Below, in pieces: positions 1 through 7,950 of a stretch of 37,329 bases of DNA. The stretch is from Clostridiaceae bacterium. GTDB taxonomy: Bacteria > Bacillota > Clostridia > Oscillospirales > QAMX01. Within the stretch, counting starts at the first letter, position 1. The number at the start of each line of letters is the position of its first letter. The position numbers were made by a program, and so were the translations under genes. The notes under the pieces were generated by a model that worked only from the letters and a program-made list of their open reading frames with translations, had not been told where the DNA came from and searched no databases. The stretch is from the NCBI GenBank assembly GCA_018384365.1, contig JAHAYX010000019.1, positions 1 through 37,329 on the forward strand, written 5' to 3'.

Positions 1-45
1 ATTATATACAATATGCACGTGGTGTCAAGAGGGAAAAGAAAAAAA

Positions 46-74
46 TCAGCCCTCTGTAAAAAACAGAGGGCTGA
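46..74 (-). terminator. Rho-independent terminator of the aminotransferase gene
   Basis: A perfect 10-11 bp stem (CAGCCCTCTG at 47-56 with CAGAGGGCTG at 64-73) closes a 7-nt A/T loop. Read on the minus strand it is followed by a T-rich run (complement of positions 33-45). It lies just beyond the stop codon of the minus-strand gene ending at 97. Confidence 0.9.
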
Positions 75-96
75 TGTACGTACCGTAGGAAAAGGA

Positions 97-1242
97 TCAA
101 TTCCCCATTTCGTCCATGTAAACGCCGACCGCACTGCCATAAGGTACGGAAATGCCGCAGCGGTTCAGCGCGCGTTCGATCACGCCGAGAACGGTTACTT
201 CATCATTGATATCGATATTGCCCATATGGCCCAGACGGAACATACGTCCTGCATAAGCAGCAAGTCCGCCTGCAACGATGATGCCTTCGTCAAGCAGTGT
301 GGCGCGGAACTTGGCATCGTCCAATCCTTCCGGATACACAAGATTGGAAAGTGTGACGGCGCGGTGCTCCGGAACGGCCAGGATGTGGAAGCCCAGGGAT
401 TCCAGTGCTTTCTGCATGGCGCGGGCGTTTTTGACATGGCGGTCATAACGTGCACGAAGGCCTTCTTCCTTGATCTGGCGTACCGATTCCTTCAGCGCCC
501 ACACGAGGTTGATAGCCGGCGTGGCAAAATATTTGGAAGGATCGTCCATAATCGGGATCCATTTGTCAAAGTCAACGTAGTATTCCGGAATGATGCCCAG
601 TTCTGCACGTCTTGCAAGCACTTTCTTATTCGCCCAGAGCAGGAACAGACCCGGGCAGACACCGAAGGCTTTCTGCGAGGCAGTGAACATCAGATCGATG
701 TTCATCTCGGCAAGATTTGCATATTCACCGGCAGTTGCGGCGACACCGTCCAGGATGAAAATCGTTTCGGGGAATTCCTTCATCATCTCGCCGATTTCCG
801 CGACCGGGGCACAAACGCCGGTCGCCGTATCCACATGGGTGACGGTCATGGCAGCGTATTTCTTGGAGGCCAGCTTTGCACGGATGACTTCCACCGGAAC
901 AATCTGTCCCCACTCGGCGGAAAGAACGTCGATGTCCAGACCTTTATGCGTGCAGATATCCGTGAAACGGTCACCGAAATAGCCATGGCTGACGATCAGT
1001 ATGCTGTCTCCCCGTTTGGTAACGTTGGAGATCGCCATTTCCATGGCGAGCGTGCCGGTTCCGGCAATGACGAAGGTTTTTCCGTCGCAGCCGAAAAGCT
1101 GACCGAGATCATCAATTACACTTTTGTAATCGGCCACGAACCGCGGATCGCCGAATGCCTGAATTTCTCTTCCCATTTCCTCCTGAATCGGACGGGAAAC
1201 CGGTGTCGGGCCGGGAATCATGACCAGAGTTTTGTCTTTCAT
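97..1242 (-). CDS. Class V aminotransferase (alanine-glyoxylate / serine-pyruvate aminotransferase family)
   Basis: This is a 381-residue PLP-dependent transaminase of fold type I, the usual length for the family. It opens with the family's PGPTPV motif near residue 10. ILDGV carries the Asp (about D165) expected to hold the PLP pyridine nitrogen, TASQKAFG carries the Schiff-base lysine (K191), and FRLGHMGN lies near the C-terminus. Members use alanine, serine or related amino donors with glyoxylate or pyruvate; some close relatives act on phosphonates or purine-derived glyoxylate, so the substrate cannot be fixed from sequence. The ATG start is preceded by a GAGGTG ribosome site and a good sigma-A promoter at 1288-1316. 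The gene is transcribed alone and ends in the hairpin at 46-74. It diverges from the tRNA-Arg gene. Confidence 0.9.
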   Translation of the reverse strand: MKDKTLVMIPGPTPVSRPIQEEMGREIQAFGDPRFVADYKSVIDDLGQLFGCDGKTFVIAGTGTLAMEMAISNVTKRGDSILIVSHGYFGDRFTDICTHKGLDIDVLSAEWGQIVPVEVIRAKLASKKYAAMTVTHVDTATGVCAPVAEIGEMMKEFPETIFILDGVAATAGEYANLAEMNIDLMFTASQKAFGVCPGLFLLWANKKVLARRAELGIIPEYYVDFDKWIPIMDDPSKYFATPAINLVWALKESVRQIKEEGLRARYDRHVKNARAMQKALESLGFHILAVPEHRAVTLSNLVYPEGLDDAKFRATLLDEGIIVAGGLAAYAGRMFRLGHMGNIDINDEVTVLGVIERALNRCGISVPYGSAVGVYMDEMGN

Positions 1243-1287
1243 AGCGCACCTCTTTCTCTTTTCCTGTTTATATTCCGCAATGTTGTT

Positions 1288-1316
1288 ATTGTATCACTTG
1301 CGACTATTCCCGTCAA
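1288..1316 (-). promoter_or_regulatory. Sigma-A promoter of the aminotransferase gene
   Basis: On the minus strand, -35 TTGACG and -10 TACAAT are separated by exactly 17 nt. The -10 lies about 45 nt before the ATG. It is arranged back-to-back with the tRNA promoter at 1342-1370. Confidence 0.8.
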
Positions 1317-1341
1317 CCCGACAGGGAACGACACTTTCCTC

Positions 1342-1370
1342 TTTACAAACTTTTCTCTTTGTGCTATACT
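1342..1370 (+). promoter_or_regulatory. Sigma-A promoter of tRNA-Arg
   Basis: -35 TTTACA (1342-1347) and -10 TATACT (1365-1370) have 17 nt between them and end about 42 nt before the mature tRNA 5' end. Confidence 0.8.
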
Positions 1371-1412
1371 TAATCCTGCGTCAGGGAGATATACCTTGGC
1401 AGCCAGAGTTAT

Positions 1413-1488
1413 GCGCCCGTGGCTCAATGGATAGAGCATCGGATTCCGGTTCCGGCGGTTGGGGGTTCGAGTCCCTTCGGGCGCGCCA
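1413..1488 (+). tRNA. tRNA-Arg (anticodon CCG)
   Basis: This is a 76-nt cloverleaf including an encoded CCA. The acceptor stem GCGCCCG pairs with CGGGCGC, followed by discriminator G and CCA. The D-stem is GCTC/GAGC. The anticodon stem TCGGA/TCCGG (outermost pair U-G) closes loop TTCCGGT, placing CCG at positions 34-36, which reads CGG arginine codons. The T-arm contains TTCGAGT with a stem of three G-C pairs and two G-U pairs. It is a single tRNA gene with its own promoter and terminator. Confidence 0.96.
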
Positions 1489-1533
1489 CGTCGTCGCGGA
1501 CGGTATATCGTTCGCGACGACGCTTTCTTTTTC
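1489..1533 (+). terminator. Terminator of the tRNA-Arg gene
   Basis: A 10-bp perfect stem (CGTCGTCGCG at 1489-1498 with CGCGACGACG at 1513-1522) is followed by a T-rich tail. It begins immediately after the tRNA CCA. Confidence 0.88.
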
Positions 1534-1662
1534 AAAGCAAACGTCGTTTTTCACACATTCCGTCATTCCTCCTTCCCAAACCGAACCCGCTGCACCGGGA
1601 TTCGATTTGGTTATAAATGCAGACTTGAAAGCTGGCGCATTAAGAACTGTTCACGCTCTCCG
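1534..1662 (+). other. Transcription unit of unknown nature between two terminators (possible small RNA)
   Basis: No convincing coding sequence lies here, yet the segment sits between the tRNA terminator and a second strong terminator of the same orientation. A TATAAAT box lies near 1612, but I see no good -35. It may encode a short non-coding RNA or simply belong to a backup terminator; the sequence does not decide. Confidence 0.25.
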
Positions 1663-1704
1663 GTCCACCACGAAAGGGTCGTGGTGGACTTTTTTGTTTT
1701 TTTT
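1663..1704 (+). terminator. Second strong terminator, upstream of the hybrid kinase
   Basis: A 10-bp perfect stem (GTCCACCACG at 1663-1672 with CGTGGTGGAC at 1680-1689) has a 7-nt loop and is followed by a long T tract. It is about 140 nt past the tRNA terminator, with no coding gene in between. Confidence 0.9.
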
Positions 1705-1745
1705 AGCCTGAATTCTGGCAAATAATGCATTATTATAAATAATAA

Positions 1746-1774
1746 TGGACATTTCAGGAATATTGTGTTAAAAT
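1746..1774 (+). promoter_or_regulatory. Sigma-A promoter of the hybrid histidine kinase
   Basis: -35 TGGACA (1746-1751) and -10 TAAAAT (1769-1774) have an ideal 17-nt spacer in an AT-rich stretch. The kinase ATG is about 90 nt downstream, leaving a leader with a small hairpin (TCGCA/TGCGA near 1812-1824). Confidence 0.7.
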
Positions 1775-1864
1775 ATTTAAACTTATTTATTAATTCTGGG
1801 TATCGACTATTTCGCAGTTTGCGATTCTGCTTTTTTGGTTAAAACATACACTCGGGGGTTTACC

Positions 1865-4800
1865 ATGAACGGATCAACAGCTCAAATGTCACGACAGGAG
1901 CAGGCTATCAAACGTTTCCTGCACAGTTTTCTGGATGCCGCCAGGGATGGAAACACCATCCGGAATGTATTGGCGGATATCGGTGCGTATTTCCATGCGG
2001 ATCGCTCCTATATTTTTGAATTGAACGAAGAACGTACGGAAGCCAGCAATACGTATGAATGGTGTCAGGAAGGGATCTCTGCCGAAATCGAGAATCTTCA
2101 GAACATTCCTTTGGACGGGATGGAGTGTTGGTTTGAGGAATTTGAGGAAAAAGGCGAATTTTATATCTCCTCTCTGGATGAGGATTACGGCCCGGATTCC
2201 AAAACCTATCAGATCCTGCAGCCTCAGGGAATTGACAGTCTGATGGCCTCTCCCCTGCTGCAAAACGGCAAGGTTGTCGGTTTCCTTGGCGTGGATAATC
2301 CCCGCCGGAACACGGATGATCTGCTGCTTTTGTCCGTTGTGGCTTCCACCTGTTACAGTGAGATTGTCGCGGAACGCATGATGGACGTGAGCCTGCAAAA
2401 GACGAACCGGGAACTCATGGATCGCATCAAAATCATCCAGTCCATGAGCGAAATCTATACCGCTGCCTATTATATTGATCTTACCACAGGGCATTTTACG
2501 GAGCTTTCCTCCGTAGATGAGGTTCATACACGAATTGGGACTTCCGGAAATGCGCAGAGACAGCTGGACTATTTCTGCCGCCATATGGTGATGCCGGAAT
2601 ATACCGATGAACTGCTTGCTTTTGTGGATCTCTCCACGCTGAATGAACGGATGCAGCCTACGCGTATTATATCGAAACAGTATCTGAGTTCGTTATTCAC
2701 CGCGGACGAAACGGAAAGTGCCGCAACCTGGCGGCAATGCTCCTTTATCGAGGCGGACCGGGATGCAAATGGGCAGCTTTCTCACGTGATTTTTACGACG
2801 CAGTCCATTCATGATGCAAAGGTGAAGGAACTCGATGCGCAGCAGAAATTACAGGCAGCCAACCGGGAACTGACGGAGCTTCTTGCTGCGGAAAGGCAGC
2901 ATACGGCAGTGATCGGCGCGATGAGTAATGTGTATTTTGCGCTGTACTATATTGATCTGGAGAACAACACCTTCCAGGAGTTTATTTCCATTGATAAAAT
3001 CCATCATATGCTGGGCGAGAAGGGCAATGCCAGAGCGGCACTGAAGCATATGACTGACGAACTGGTGGGACCGGTGCATAAAACGATCATGCGCGGTTTC
3101 ACGGACTTTGATACCCTGGATGCACGGCTCGGCGAGAAACCGATACTCATTCAGGAGTATGTTGACAAGAACGGCGGATGGGTCCGCTGCGGCTTTATCC
3201 CTGTTGAGCGGGATACAAACGGGAAAAATCGGACGGTGCTGTGCGCGCTGCGCAGCATCACGGCCGAAAAAGAAGAAATGGCCTCGCAGGATAATCTGAT
3301 CCAGGCGCTTGCCATACCGTATGAGAATATCTATGCGGTCAATATGGATACCCGTGAAGCGATATGTTACCGCATGGGCCAGGCGATCAGCGACCGTTAC
3401 GGGGAAAAATTTGCAGCCGGTAATTACGAAGTAAACATCGGTTCCTATGTACAGAACGATGTTTTGGAGGAAGACCGGCATCTGTTTGACTGTATTCTCA
3501 CGGTTGCGGACGTGAATGAACTGCTGTCGGACAAAAAGACCTATTATTTCAACTATCGGGTGTACCGTCAGTCGCGGGTGCAGTATTTCCAGTGCCAGCT
3601 GGTGAAGCCGAACCGGGACAGAGATGAGTTTGTCATTGGCTTCAAAAATATTGATGAGGAAAAAACGCTGGAACTTGCCCAGCAGCGAAAGGTGGAAGAG
3701 GCCCTTGCTGCTGTGGAAAAGGTCAATGCTTCCCTGCAGGAAGAAATGGCGATTTCCGGAGCCCTGAGTAAGGAATACAGCAGCCTGTTCAAAATTGATG
3801 CAAAGAGCGGCGCAATATCGCTTTACCGGACGGACGGAATCGGCATCAAACCCGCTGTGCTTGATAAAATACTGCAAATCGGCGATTATGAGAAGGTGCT
3901 CTCCGCCTATATTGAAGCCTTTGTTGTTCCGGAAGACCGGGAGCGGCTCAGAGAATCCGGACGGCTGGAGGTACTGCTGGAGCGGGTTCCGGAAGTTGGC
4001 CTTTACAAGCAGGGCTACCGGAGAAATATGAACGGCGTGATTTCCTATTACGAAATGAACGTCGTCAGAACCATGGAGAAAAACGGCACAGTCACGTTTA
4101 TTCTGGGTATGCGTGATGTGGACGAGGAAATGCGCCGCCAGCTGAAGCAGACCCGCGAAATGGAAGTGCAGCGCGAGATCATCGAGGGCCTGGGTTCCGA
4201 GTATTATTCGGTCCTATTGGTTGATCCGAACGCGGATACTGTGACAAGCTGCCGTGCGGAGGAAGAAGACGGCCGCGCAATTACGGAATATTTCCGCAGG
4301 CATGACAACTGCTGGTCAAAAGGACTGGCCAGCTATGCGGAGGAGTTGGTTTCTGAAAACAGCCGCGGGGAGTTTATGGAAAAGCTCTCGCTTGACCACA
4401 TTCGCGCAGACGGAAAGGATTATTCCCTGACCTATGAGAAGCTGTCGAAAAACGGCATTGTCTATTTGCAGGCAAGGGTTGCATTTGTGCATGAAAAGGA
4501 CGGCACGCTCGCCGTTGTGATAGGCACGCGAAATGTGGACGATCTGATTAAAAAGGAACGTCAGCAGGAAATGGCCCTTCAGGCAGCTTTTGACGCCGCA
4601 GAAACGGCAAATAAAGCCAAAACGGAGTTTTTGTCCAATATGTCCCATGATATCCGGACGCCTATGAACGGTATCATCGGTATGACGGCCATTGCGGCAG
4701 CCCATATTGACGATAAGGAACGCGTGCAGGACAGCCTGCAAAAGATCACGCAGGCCAGCAAACACCTGCTCAGCCTGATCAACGAGGTTTTGGACATGAG

Positions 4801-6163
4801 CAAGATTGAGTCCGGCAAGGTGGATTTGATCGAAGAGGAATTCAATCTGTCCGACCTGATAGACAATCTGCTTACGATTACAAATTCTCAGATCGAGGAG
4901 CATCATCATGAGCTCAGCGTCAACATCGCCGGTGTGACGCATGAGGCTGTGGTAGGAGACAGCCTGCGTATTCAGAAGGTCTTTACCAATCTGATGGGCA
5001 ACGCAGTGAAGTTTACGCCGGATGGCGGAAAAATCCGTCTGACTATCACAGAAAAGCCGTCGAACCAGGCAAAAGTCGGATGCTATGAGTTTGTCTTTGA
5101 AGATAACGGAATCGGCATGAGCGAAGACTTTCTGGATCAGATTTTTGAACCGTTCTCAAGAGCCGCCGATGGCAGAGTAAACCGGATTCAGGGCACCGGC
5201 CTTGGTATGCCAATCAGCCGGAATATCGTCCGGATGATGGGCGGAGATATCAAGGTGGAAAGCGAGCTCGGCGTGGGTTCGCGCTTCACGGTGACGATTT
5301 ATCTGAAGCTGCAGGACACGGCGGCGCTTCGATACGACCAGTTTGTTGATCTGGACGTGCTTGTGGCGGATGACGATGAACTGAGTCTGGAATCCTGCTG
5401 TGGCATGCTGAACGATCTGGGTATGAAAGCGGAGGGCGTTGTCACGGGCGCAGAGGCCGTTGACTATGTCGTAGCCCATCATAACCAGAACAGGGATTAT
5501 TTTGCCTGTATCCTTGACTGGAAGATGCCGGACATGGACGGTATTGCCACCACACGCGCAATCCGGAGGGCAGTTGGTAATGATGTGCCGATCATTATCA
5601 TCTCTGCCTACGACTGGTCGGACATCGAACAGGAGGCTCGCGCCGCCGGCGCAAACGCCTTTATCAGCAAGCCCCTCTTCCGTTCCAGACTGGCGAAAAC
5701 ATTCCGCGCGCTGGTGGGACTGGAGGAACAGAAGGCAGAGGAATACCGGTTTGGCGAGCTTAACTGCATGAATTTGACGGGATACCGCGCCCTGCTGGTG
5801 GAAGACAATGAGCTGAACGCAGAGATTGCCGCGGAAATCTTAGGCATGACCGGCATGACGGTCGAACGTGCCGCTGACGGTATGGAAGCGATTGACCGGG
5901 TGTTTGGCTGTGAGGATGGTTATTACGACATCATCTTTATGGACATTCAGATGCCAAAAATGAATGGGTATGACGCCACCAGAGCGATCCGTGCCATGAA
6001 GCGGAACTATTGCAGGAAGATACCGATTGTGGCGATGACGGCCAATGCCTTTGCAGAAGATGTGCAGGCAGCAAAGACAGTGGGTATGAACGAACATATT
6101 GCCAAGCCGCTTGACGCAAATGTGCTGGCCAGAACGCTGCAAAAATGGCTCTGCGCAAAATAA
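1865..6163 (+). CDS. Large soluble hybrid sensor histidine kinase with GAF, five PAS-like modules and two receiver domains
   Basis: This 1432-residue protein has no membrane segment or signal peptide, so it should sense a cytoplasmic cue. In order: a GAF-type domain (about 20-180); five repeats of a PAS-like module starting near residues 188, 348, 477, 628 and 770, each opening with a pattern like (I/V)I..(M/L)S..Y....YID; a HisKA domain with phospho-acceptor H928 in SNMSHDIRTPMNG; a HATPase domain with N-box N1046 and the motifs DNGIGM and GTGLGMPIS; and two receivers with phospho-acceptor aspartates D1218 (LDWKMPDMDG) and D1360 (FMDIQMPKMNG). Both receivers keep their acidic pocket and C-terminal Lys (SKPL, AKPL). 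No HPt or DNA-binding output domain is present, so phosphate must pass to another protein. I chose the ATG with GGGGG 6-8 nt upstream over an in-frame TTG 30 nt earlier that has no ribosome site. It has its own promoter and terminator. The ligand is unknown. Confidence 0.93.
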   Translation: MNGSTAQMSRQEQAIKRFLHSFLDAARDGNTIRNVLADIGAYFHADRSYIFELNEERTEASNTYEWCQEGISAEIENLQNIPLDGMECWFEEFEEKGEFYISSLDEDYGPDSKTYQILQPQGIDSLMASPLLQNGKVVGFLGVDNPRRNTDDLLLLSVVASTCYSEIVAERMMDVSLQKTNRELMDRIKIIQSMSEIYTAAYYIDLTTGHFTELSSVDEVHTRIGTSGNAQRQLDYFCRHMVMPEYTDELLAFVDLSTLNERMQPTRIISKQYLSSLFTADETESAATWRQCSFIEADRDANGQLSHVIFTTQSIHDAKVKELDAQQKLQAANRELTELLAAERQHTAVIGAMSNVYFALYYIDLENNTFQEFISIDKIHHMLGEKGNARAALKHMTDELVGPVHKTIMRGFTDFDTLDARLGEKPILIQEYVDKNGGWVRCGFIPVERDTNGKNRTVLCALRSITAEKEEMASQDNLIQALAIPYENIYAVNMDTREAICYRMGQAISDRYGEKFAAGNYEVNIGSYVQNDVLEEDRHLFDCILTVADVNELLSDKKTYYFNYRVYRQSRVQYFQCQLVKPNRDRDEFVIGFKNIDEEKTLELAQQRKVEEALAAVEKVNASLQEEMAISGALSKEYSSLFKIDAKSGAISLYRTDGIGIKPAVLDKILQIGDYEKVLSAYIEAFVVPEDRERLRESGRLEVLLERVPEVGLYKQGYRRNMNGVISYYEMNVVRTMEKNGTVTFILGMRDVDEEMRRQLKQTREMEVQREIIEGLGSEYYSVLLVDPNADTVTSCRAEEEDGRAITEYFRRHDNCWSKGLASYAEELVSENSRGEFMEKLSLDHIRADGKDYSLTYEKLSKNGIVYLQARVAFVHEKDGTLAVVIGTRNVDDLIKKERQQEMALQAAFDAAETANKAKTEFLSNMSHDIRTPMNGIIGMTAIAAAHIDDKERVQDSLQKITQASKHLLSLINEVLDMSKIESGKVDLIEEEFNLSDLIDNLLTITNSQIEEHHHELSVNIAGVTHEAVVGDSLRIQKVFTNLMGNAVKFTPDGGKIRLTITEKPSNQAKVGCYEFVFEDNGIGMSEDFLDQIFEPFSRAADGRVNRIQGTGLGMPISRNIVRMMGGDIKVESELGVGSRFTVTIYLKLQDTAALRYDQFVDLDVLVADDDELSLESCCGMLNDLGMKAEGVVTGAEAVDYVVAHHNQNRDYFACILDWKMPDMDGIATTRAIRRAVGNDVPIIIISAYDWSDIEQEARAAGANAFISKPLFRSRLAKTFRALVGLEEQKAEEYRFGELNCMNLTGYRALLVEDNELNAEIAAEILGMTGMTVERAADGMEAIDRVFGCEDGYYDIIFMDIQMPKMNGYDATRAIRAMKRNYCRKIPIVAMTANAFAEDVQAAKTVGMNEHIAKPLDANVLARTLQKWLCAK

Positions 6164-6261
6164 AACTGCGCAAAATGGAGCGCAGGAGTACCGATCCGGG
6201 CGCACCGATAGGACCGCGCTCGTCAACAACGCGGGCAAAAGCGAAAGCAATGGAATAAGAT

Positions 6262-6292
6262 GGCGGGAGGGCGAAATCTCTCCCGTCTTTTT
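6262..6292 (+). terminator. Terminator of the hybrid kinase gene
   Basis: An 8-bp stem, GGCGGGAG at 6262-6269 with CTCCCGTC at 6280-6287 (one G-U pair), is followed by TTTTTC. It lies about 100 nt after the kinase stop. Confidence 0.8.
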
Positions 6293-6366
6293 CTGTACAT
6301 TTGCCAGCAGTCGATCTCTTCCACATTAAGATTTCATAAATATTTGCCTGATTTATGATTATTAAG

Positions 6367-6388
6367 TAGAAAAACTGTCTGTTTTCTA
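6367..6388. repeat. Short inverted repeat upstream of the antiporter operon
   Basis: TAGAAAA (6367-6373) and TTTTCTA (6382-6388) form a 7-bp inverted repeat with an 8-nt spacer. It sits in the AT-rich 240-nt region before the antiporter operon, roughly 85 nt ahead of its -35 box. It could be a regulator site, but short A/T palindromes also arise by chance. Confidence 0.3.
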
Positions 6389-6472
6389 TCATAATTCCCA
6401 AAAGTGTTTTCAAAAACGAAAAAACTGACAGAAGAATGACACATATCCGATTGGTATTTGTAAGTTTTATTC

Positions 6473-6501
6473 TTGTTTTTTGATCTGTATAAGTGTATAA
6501 T
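6473..6501 (+). promoter_or_regulatory. Sigma-A promoter of the Mrp/Mbh-like antiporter operon
   Basis: A consensus -10 TATAAT (6496-6501) has TTGTTT (6473-6478) 17 nt upstream. The GTG start of the first gene is 36 nt downstream, after an AGGAGG ribosome site at 6522-6527. No second promoter is evident in the following 9 kb, where genes overlap or nearly touch. Confidence 0.75.
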
Positions 6502-6536
6502 TCATTAGAAAAATTGATCACAGGAGGCATTTTTGC

Positions 6537-6995
6537 GTGCTGTTGTTGTTTTTTTTGATATTTTTCGTGCTTTGCAGCGCAGTTTCTGCGCAGATTGTTT
6601 GCGTTGGCGCTGTTCTGGCGATTTTGCTTTATTGGTTTGCGTGCCGGTATCTGGATTACAGCATCCAACGGGAGCTGCGTATATGCCGTAAGTTTTTCTG
6701 CCTGATTGCCTACGTTGGCGTCTTGATTTATGAGATTGCTGCGGCGAATATGGCAGTTATGCGGATGATCCTCTCGTCAGAATGCAAGCCCTCCCCTGTT
6801 TTGGTTACCTTTACGGTCCCGTTAAAATCGGATTATGCCCGCACAATGCTTGCAAATTCCATTACGCTGACGCCGGGTACCATCACCGTATCCGTGGAAG
6901 GCGATACCTATACGGTACACTGCCTGGATGAATCCCTTTCCTCCGGTATGGAAGACAGTGTCTTTGTAAAAATGCTGAAGAAGATGGAGGCGTGA
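6537..6995 (+). CDS. mrpE: Na+/H+ antiporter subunit E (MrpE/MnhE, MbhA-like)
   Basis: A 152-residue membrane protein, first gene of the ten-gene antiporter operon. The N-terminal third holds two closely packed hydrophobic helices (about 1-35 and 52-70). After these comes a cytoplasmic alpha/beta domain with the family pattern of a short basic segment, PVLVTFTVPL, a stretch rich in small residues (ITLTPGTITVSV) and a final HCLDES. MrpE is a small accessory subunit needed for assembly of Mrp antiporters, and the equivalent MbhA opens the archaeal membrane-bound hydrogenase operons. Start: GTG, 9 nt after a perfect AGGAGG. It is followed one base later by mrpF, so the two are probably translationally coupled. 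Confidence 0.88.
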   Translation: MLLLFFLIFFVLCSAVSAQIVCVGAVLAILLYWFACRYLDYSIQRELRICRKFFCLIAYVGVLIYEIAAANMAVMRMILSSECKPSPVLVTFTVPLKSDYARTMLANSITLTPGTITVSVEGDTYTVHCLDESLSSGMEDSVFVKMLKKMEA

Positions 6996-6996
6996 C

Positions 6997-7341
6997 ATGG
7001 AAGCACTTGCAACTGCTTATGAAATGCTTTTTTGGGGTGTACTGATCGTTTTTGCCCTGTGCCTGACGGCTTGCCTGATCCGTTCCATCCTGGGACCGAG
7101 AACGGCGGACCGCATTGTGTCCATCAACATGATCGGAACAATTACGATTATCATGCTGGCAATTTTCTCTGTCCTGCTCGATCAGAATTATCTGTCGGAC
7201 GTCTGTATTATTTATGCAATGCTCAGTTTTGTCTCCGTAATCGTGCTGACAAAGATTTATATGGGCGTTTATGCGGAGCAGGAATCCAAAAAAGCGGCTT
7301 CCGACGCAGAACAGAAAAAAGAAGGAGACGATGTGCAGTGA
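6997..7341 (+). CDS. mrpF: Na+/H+ antiporter subunit F (MrpF/MnhF, MbhB-like)
   Basis: A 114-residue protein with three predicted transmembrane helices (about 10-30, 43-60 and 67-87). The family signature GPRTADRIVSINMIGT lies between helices 1 and 2. The C-terminal 25 residues form a charged Lys/Glu/Asp tail, longer than in many MrpF proteins. MrpF is a small membrane subunit of Mrp-type cation/proton antiporters. The ATG follows a GGAGG inside the end of mrpE, and the stop TGA overlaps the GTG start of mrpG (GTGA), an arrangement typical of coupled translation. Confidence 0.9.
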   Translation: MEALATAYEMLFWGVLIVFALCLTACLIRSILGPRTADRIVSINMIGTITIIMLAIFSVLLDQNYLSDVCIIYAMLSFVSVIVLTKIYMGVYAEQESKKAASDAEQKKEGDDVQ

Positions 7342-7661
7342 TTTGGGAATGGATTCGCTTTTCTGTTGCCGCCGTCTTTATCATCAGCGGCCTTATTTTT
7401 GAATTACTTGCGGTTTTCGGCGTTTACAGACTGAAGTATGTCTTAAACCGGATGCACGCTGCTGCCATGGGCGATACGCTGGGCATATCCCTGGTGCTCA
7501 TTGGACTGATCGTGATTCGCGGCCTGAGTTTTGATTCGCTGAAATTTATCCTGATCATTTTCTTCCTGTGGCTGGCAAGCCCTGTCGCCTCGCATTTGAT
7601 CGCGCGCCTGGAGACGACAATGAATCCCGGTTCCAGGAATTATAAGATCGAAAAGCGTTGA
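7338..7661 (+). CDS. mrpG: Na+/H+ antiporter subunit G (MrpG/MnhG, MbhC-like)
   Basis: A 107-residue three-helix membrane protein. It carries the MrpG pattern: a first helix rich in F/I/V/L, GVYRLKYVLNRMHAAAMGDTLG in the loop entering helix 2, and a C-terminal helix ending in ASPVASHLIAR (the PV.SH.I.R family motif). The reading frame is open for another 300 nt upstream, but that overlaps mrpF and has no family similarity. I start at GTG 7338, which overlaps the mrpF stop and is preceded by AAGGAGA. It acts with E and F in the membrane assembly of the antiporter. Confidence 0.9.
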   Translation: MIWEWIRFSVAAVFIISGLIFELLAVFGVYRLKYVLNRMHAAAMGDTLGISLVLIGLIVIRGLSFDSLKFILIIFFLWLASPVASHLIARLETTMNPGSRNYKIEKR

Positions 7662-7671
7662 GGGTGGCATC

Positions 7672-7950
7672 ATGGATGTTTTAAAGATTGTTCTGATGAT
7701 ATTTCTGATCATCTGCGCACTGACAGTCAGCCGTGTGAAAAATCTGCTGACCTGCATCATCATTTTTATGTCATACAGTTGTGTGATGTCGCTGATCTGG
7801 GTACTTTTACAGTCCCCGGACCTTGCCATTACGGAAGCAGCCGTTGGCGCAGGCGTATCCGGCGTTATGATGCTTGTGACGCTGAAAAAGATCCATATGG
7901 TCGACGGAGGACACAAGGATGAAAAAGACGACGAAAACGATCAGCAATAA
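7672..7950 (+). CDS. DUF4040-domain antiporter subunit (MbhD-like; equals a C-terminal piece of MrpA)
   Basis: A 92-residue protein of three hydrophobic helices followed by a hydrophilic Asp/Lys tail. The stretch LQSPDLAITEAAVGAGVSGVMMLVTLKKI is the DUF4040 signature, found as a free subunit (MbhD) in archaeal membrane-bound hydrogenases and as part of the long MrpA C-terminus in bacteria. The conserved Glu (TEA) and Asp (SPD) are retained. Here it is a separate gene, so the operon follows the archaeal split form. Its last 32 nt overlap the start of the next gene. Confidence 0.85.
   Translation: MDVLKIVLMIFLIICALTVSRVKNLLTCIIIFMSYSCVMSLIWVLLQSPDLAITEAAVGAGVSGVMMLVTLKKIHMVDGGHKDEKDDENDQQ

Noticed and set aside
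13-1434. Long open frame (473 codons) on the plus strand opposite the aminotransferase gene
   Set aside because: The minus-strand product has clear family motifs and a promoter, ribosome site and terminator. The plus frame has no recognisable domain and is a shadow of that gene's codon bias.
1812-1836. Small hairpin plus T6 in the kinase leader, looked like a terminator
   Set aside because: The stem is only 4-5 bp with no G-C-rich core, too weak for a terminator call.
1835-1864. Upstream TTG start for the hybrid kinase
   Set aside because: There is no ribosome binding site before it, whereas ATG 1865 has GGGGG at good spacing and lies behind the promoter.
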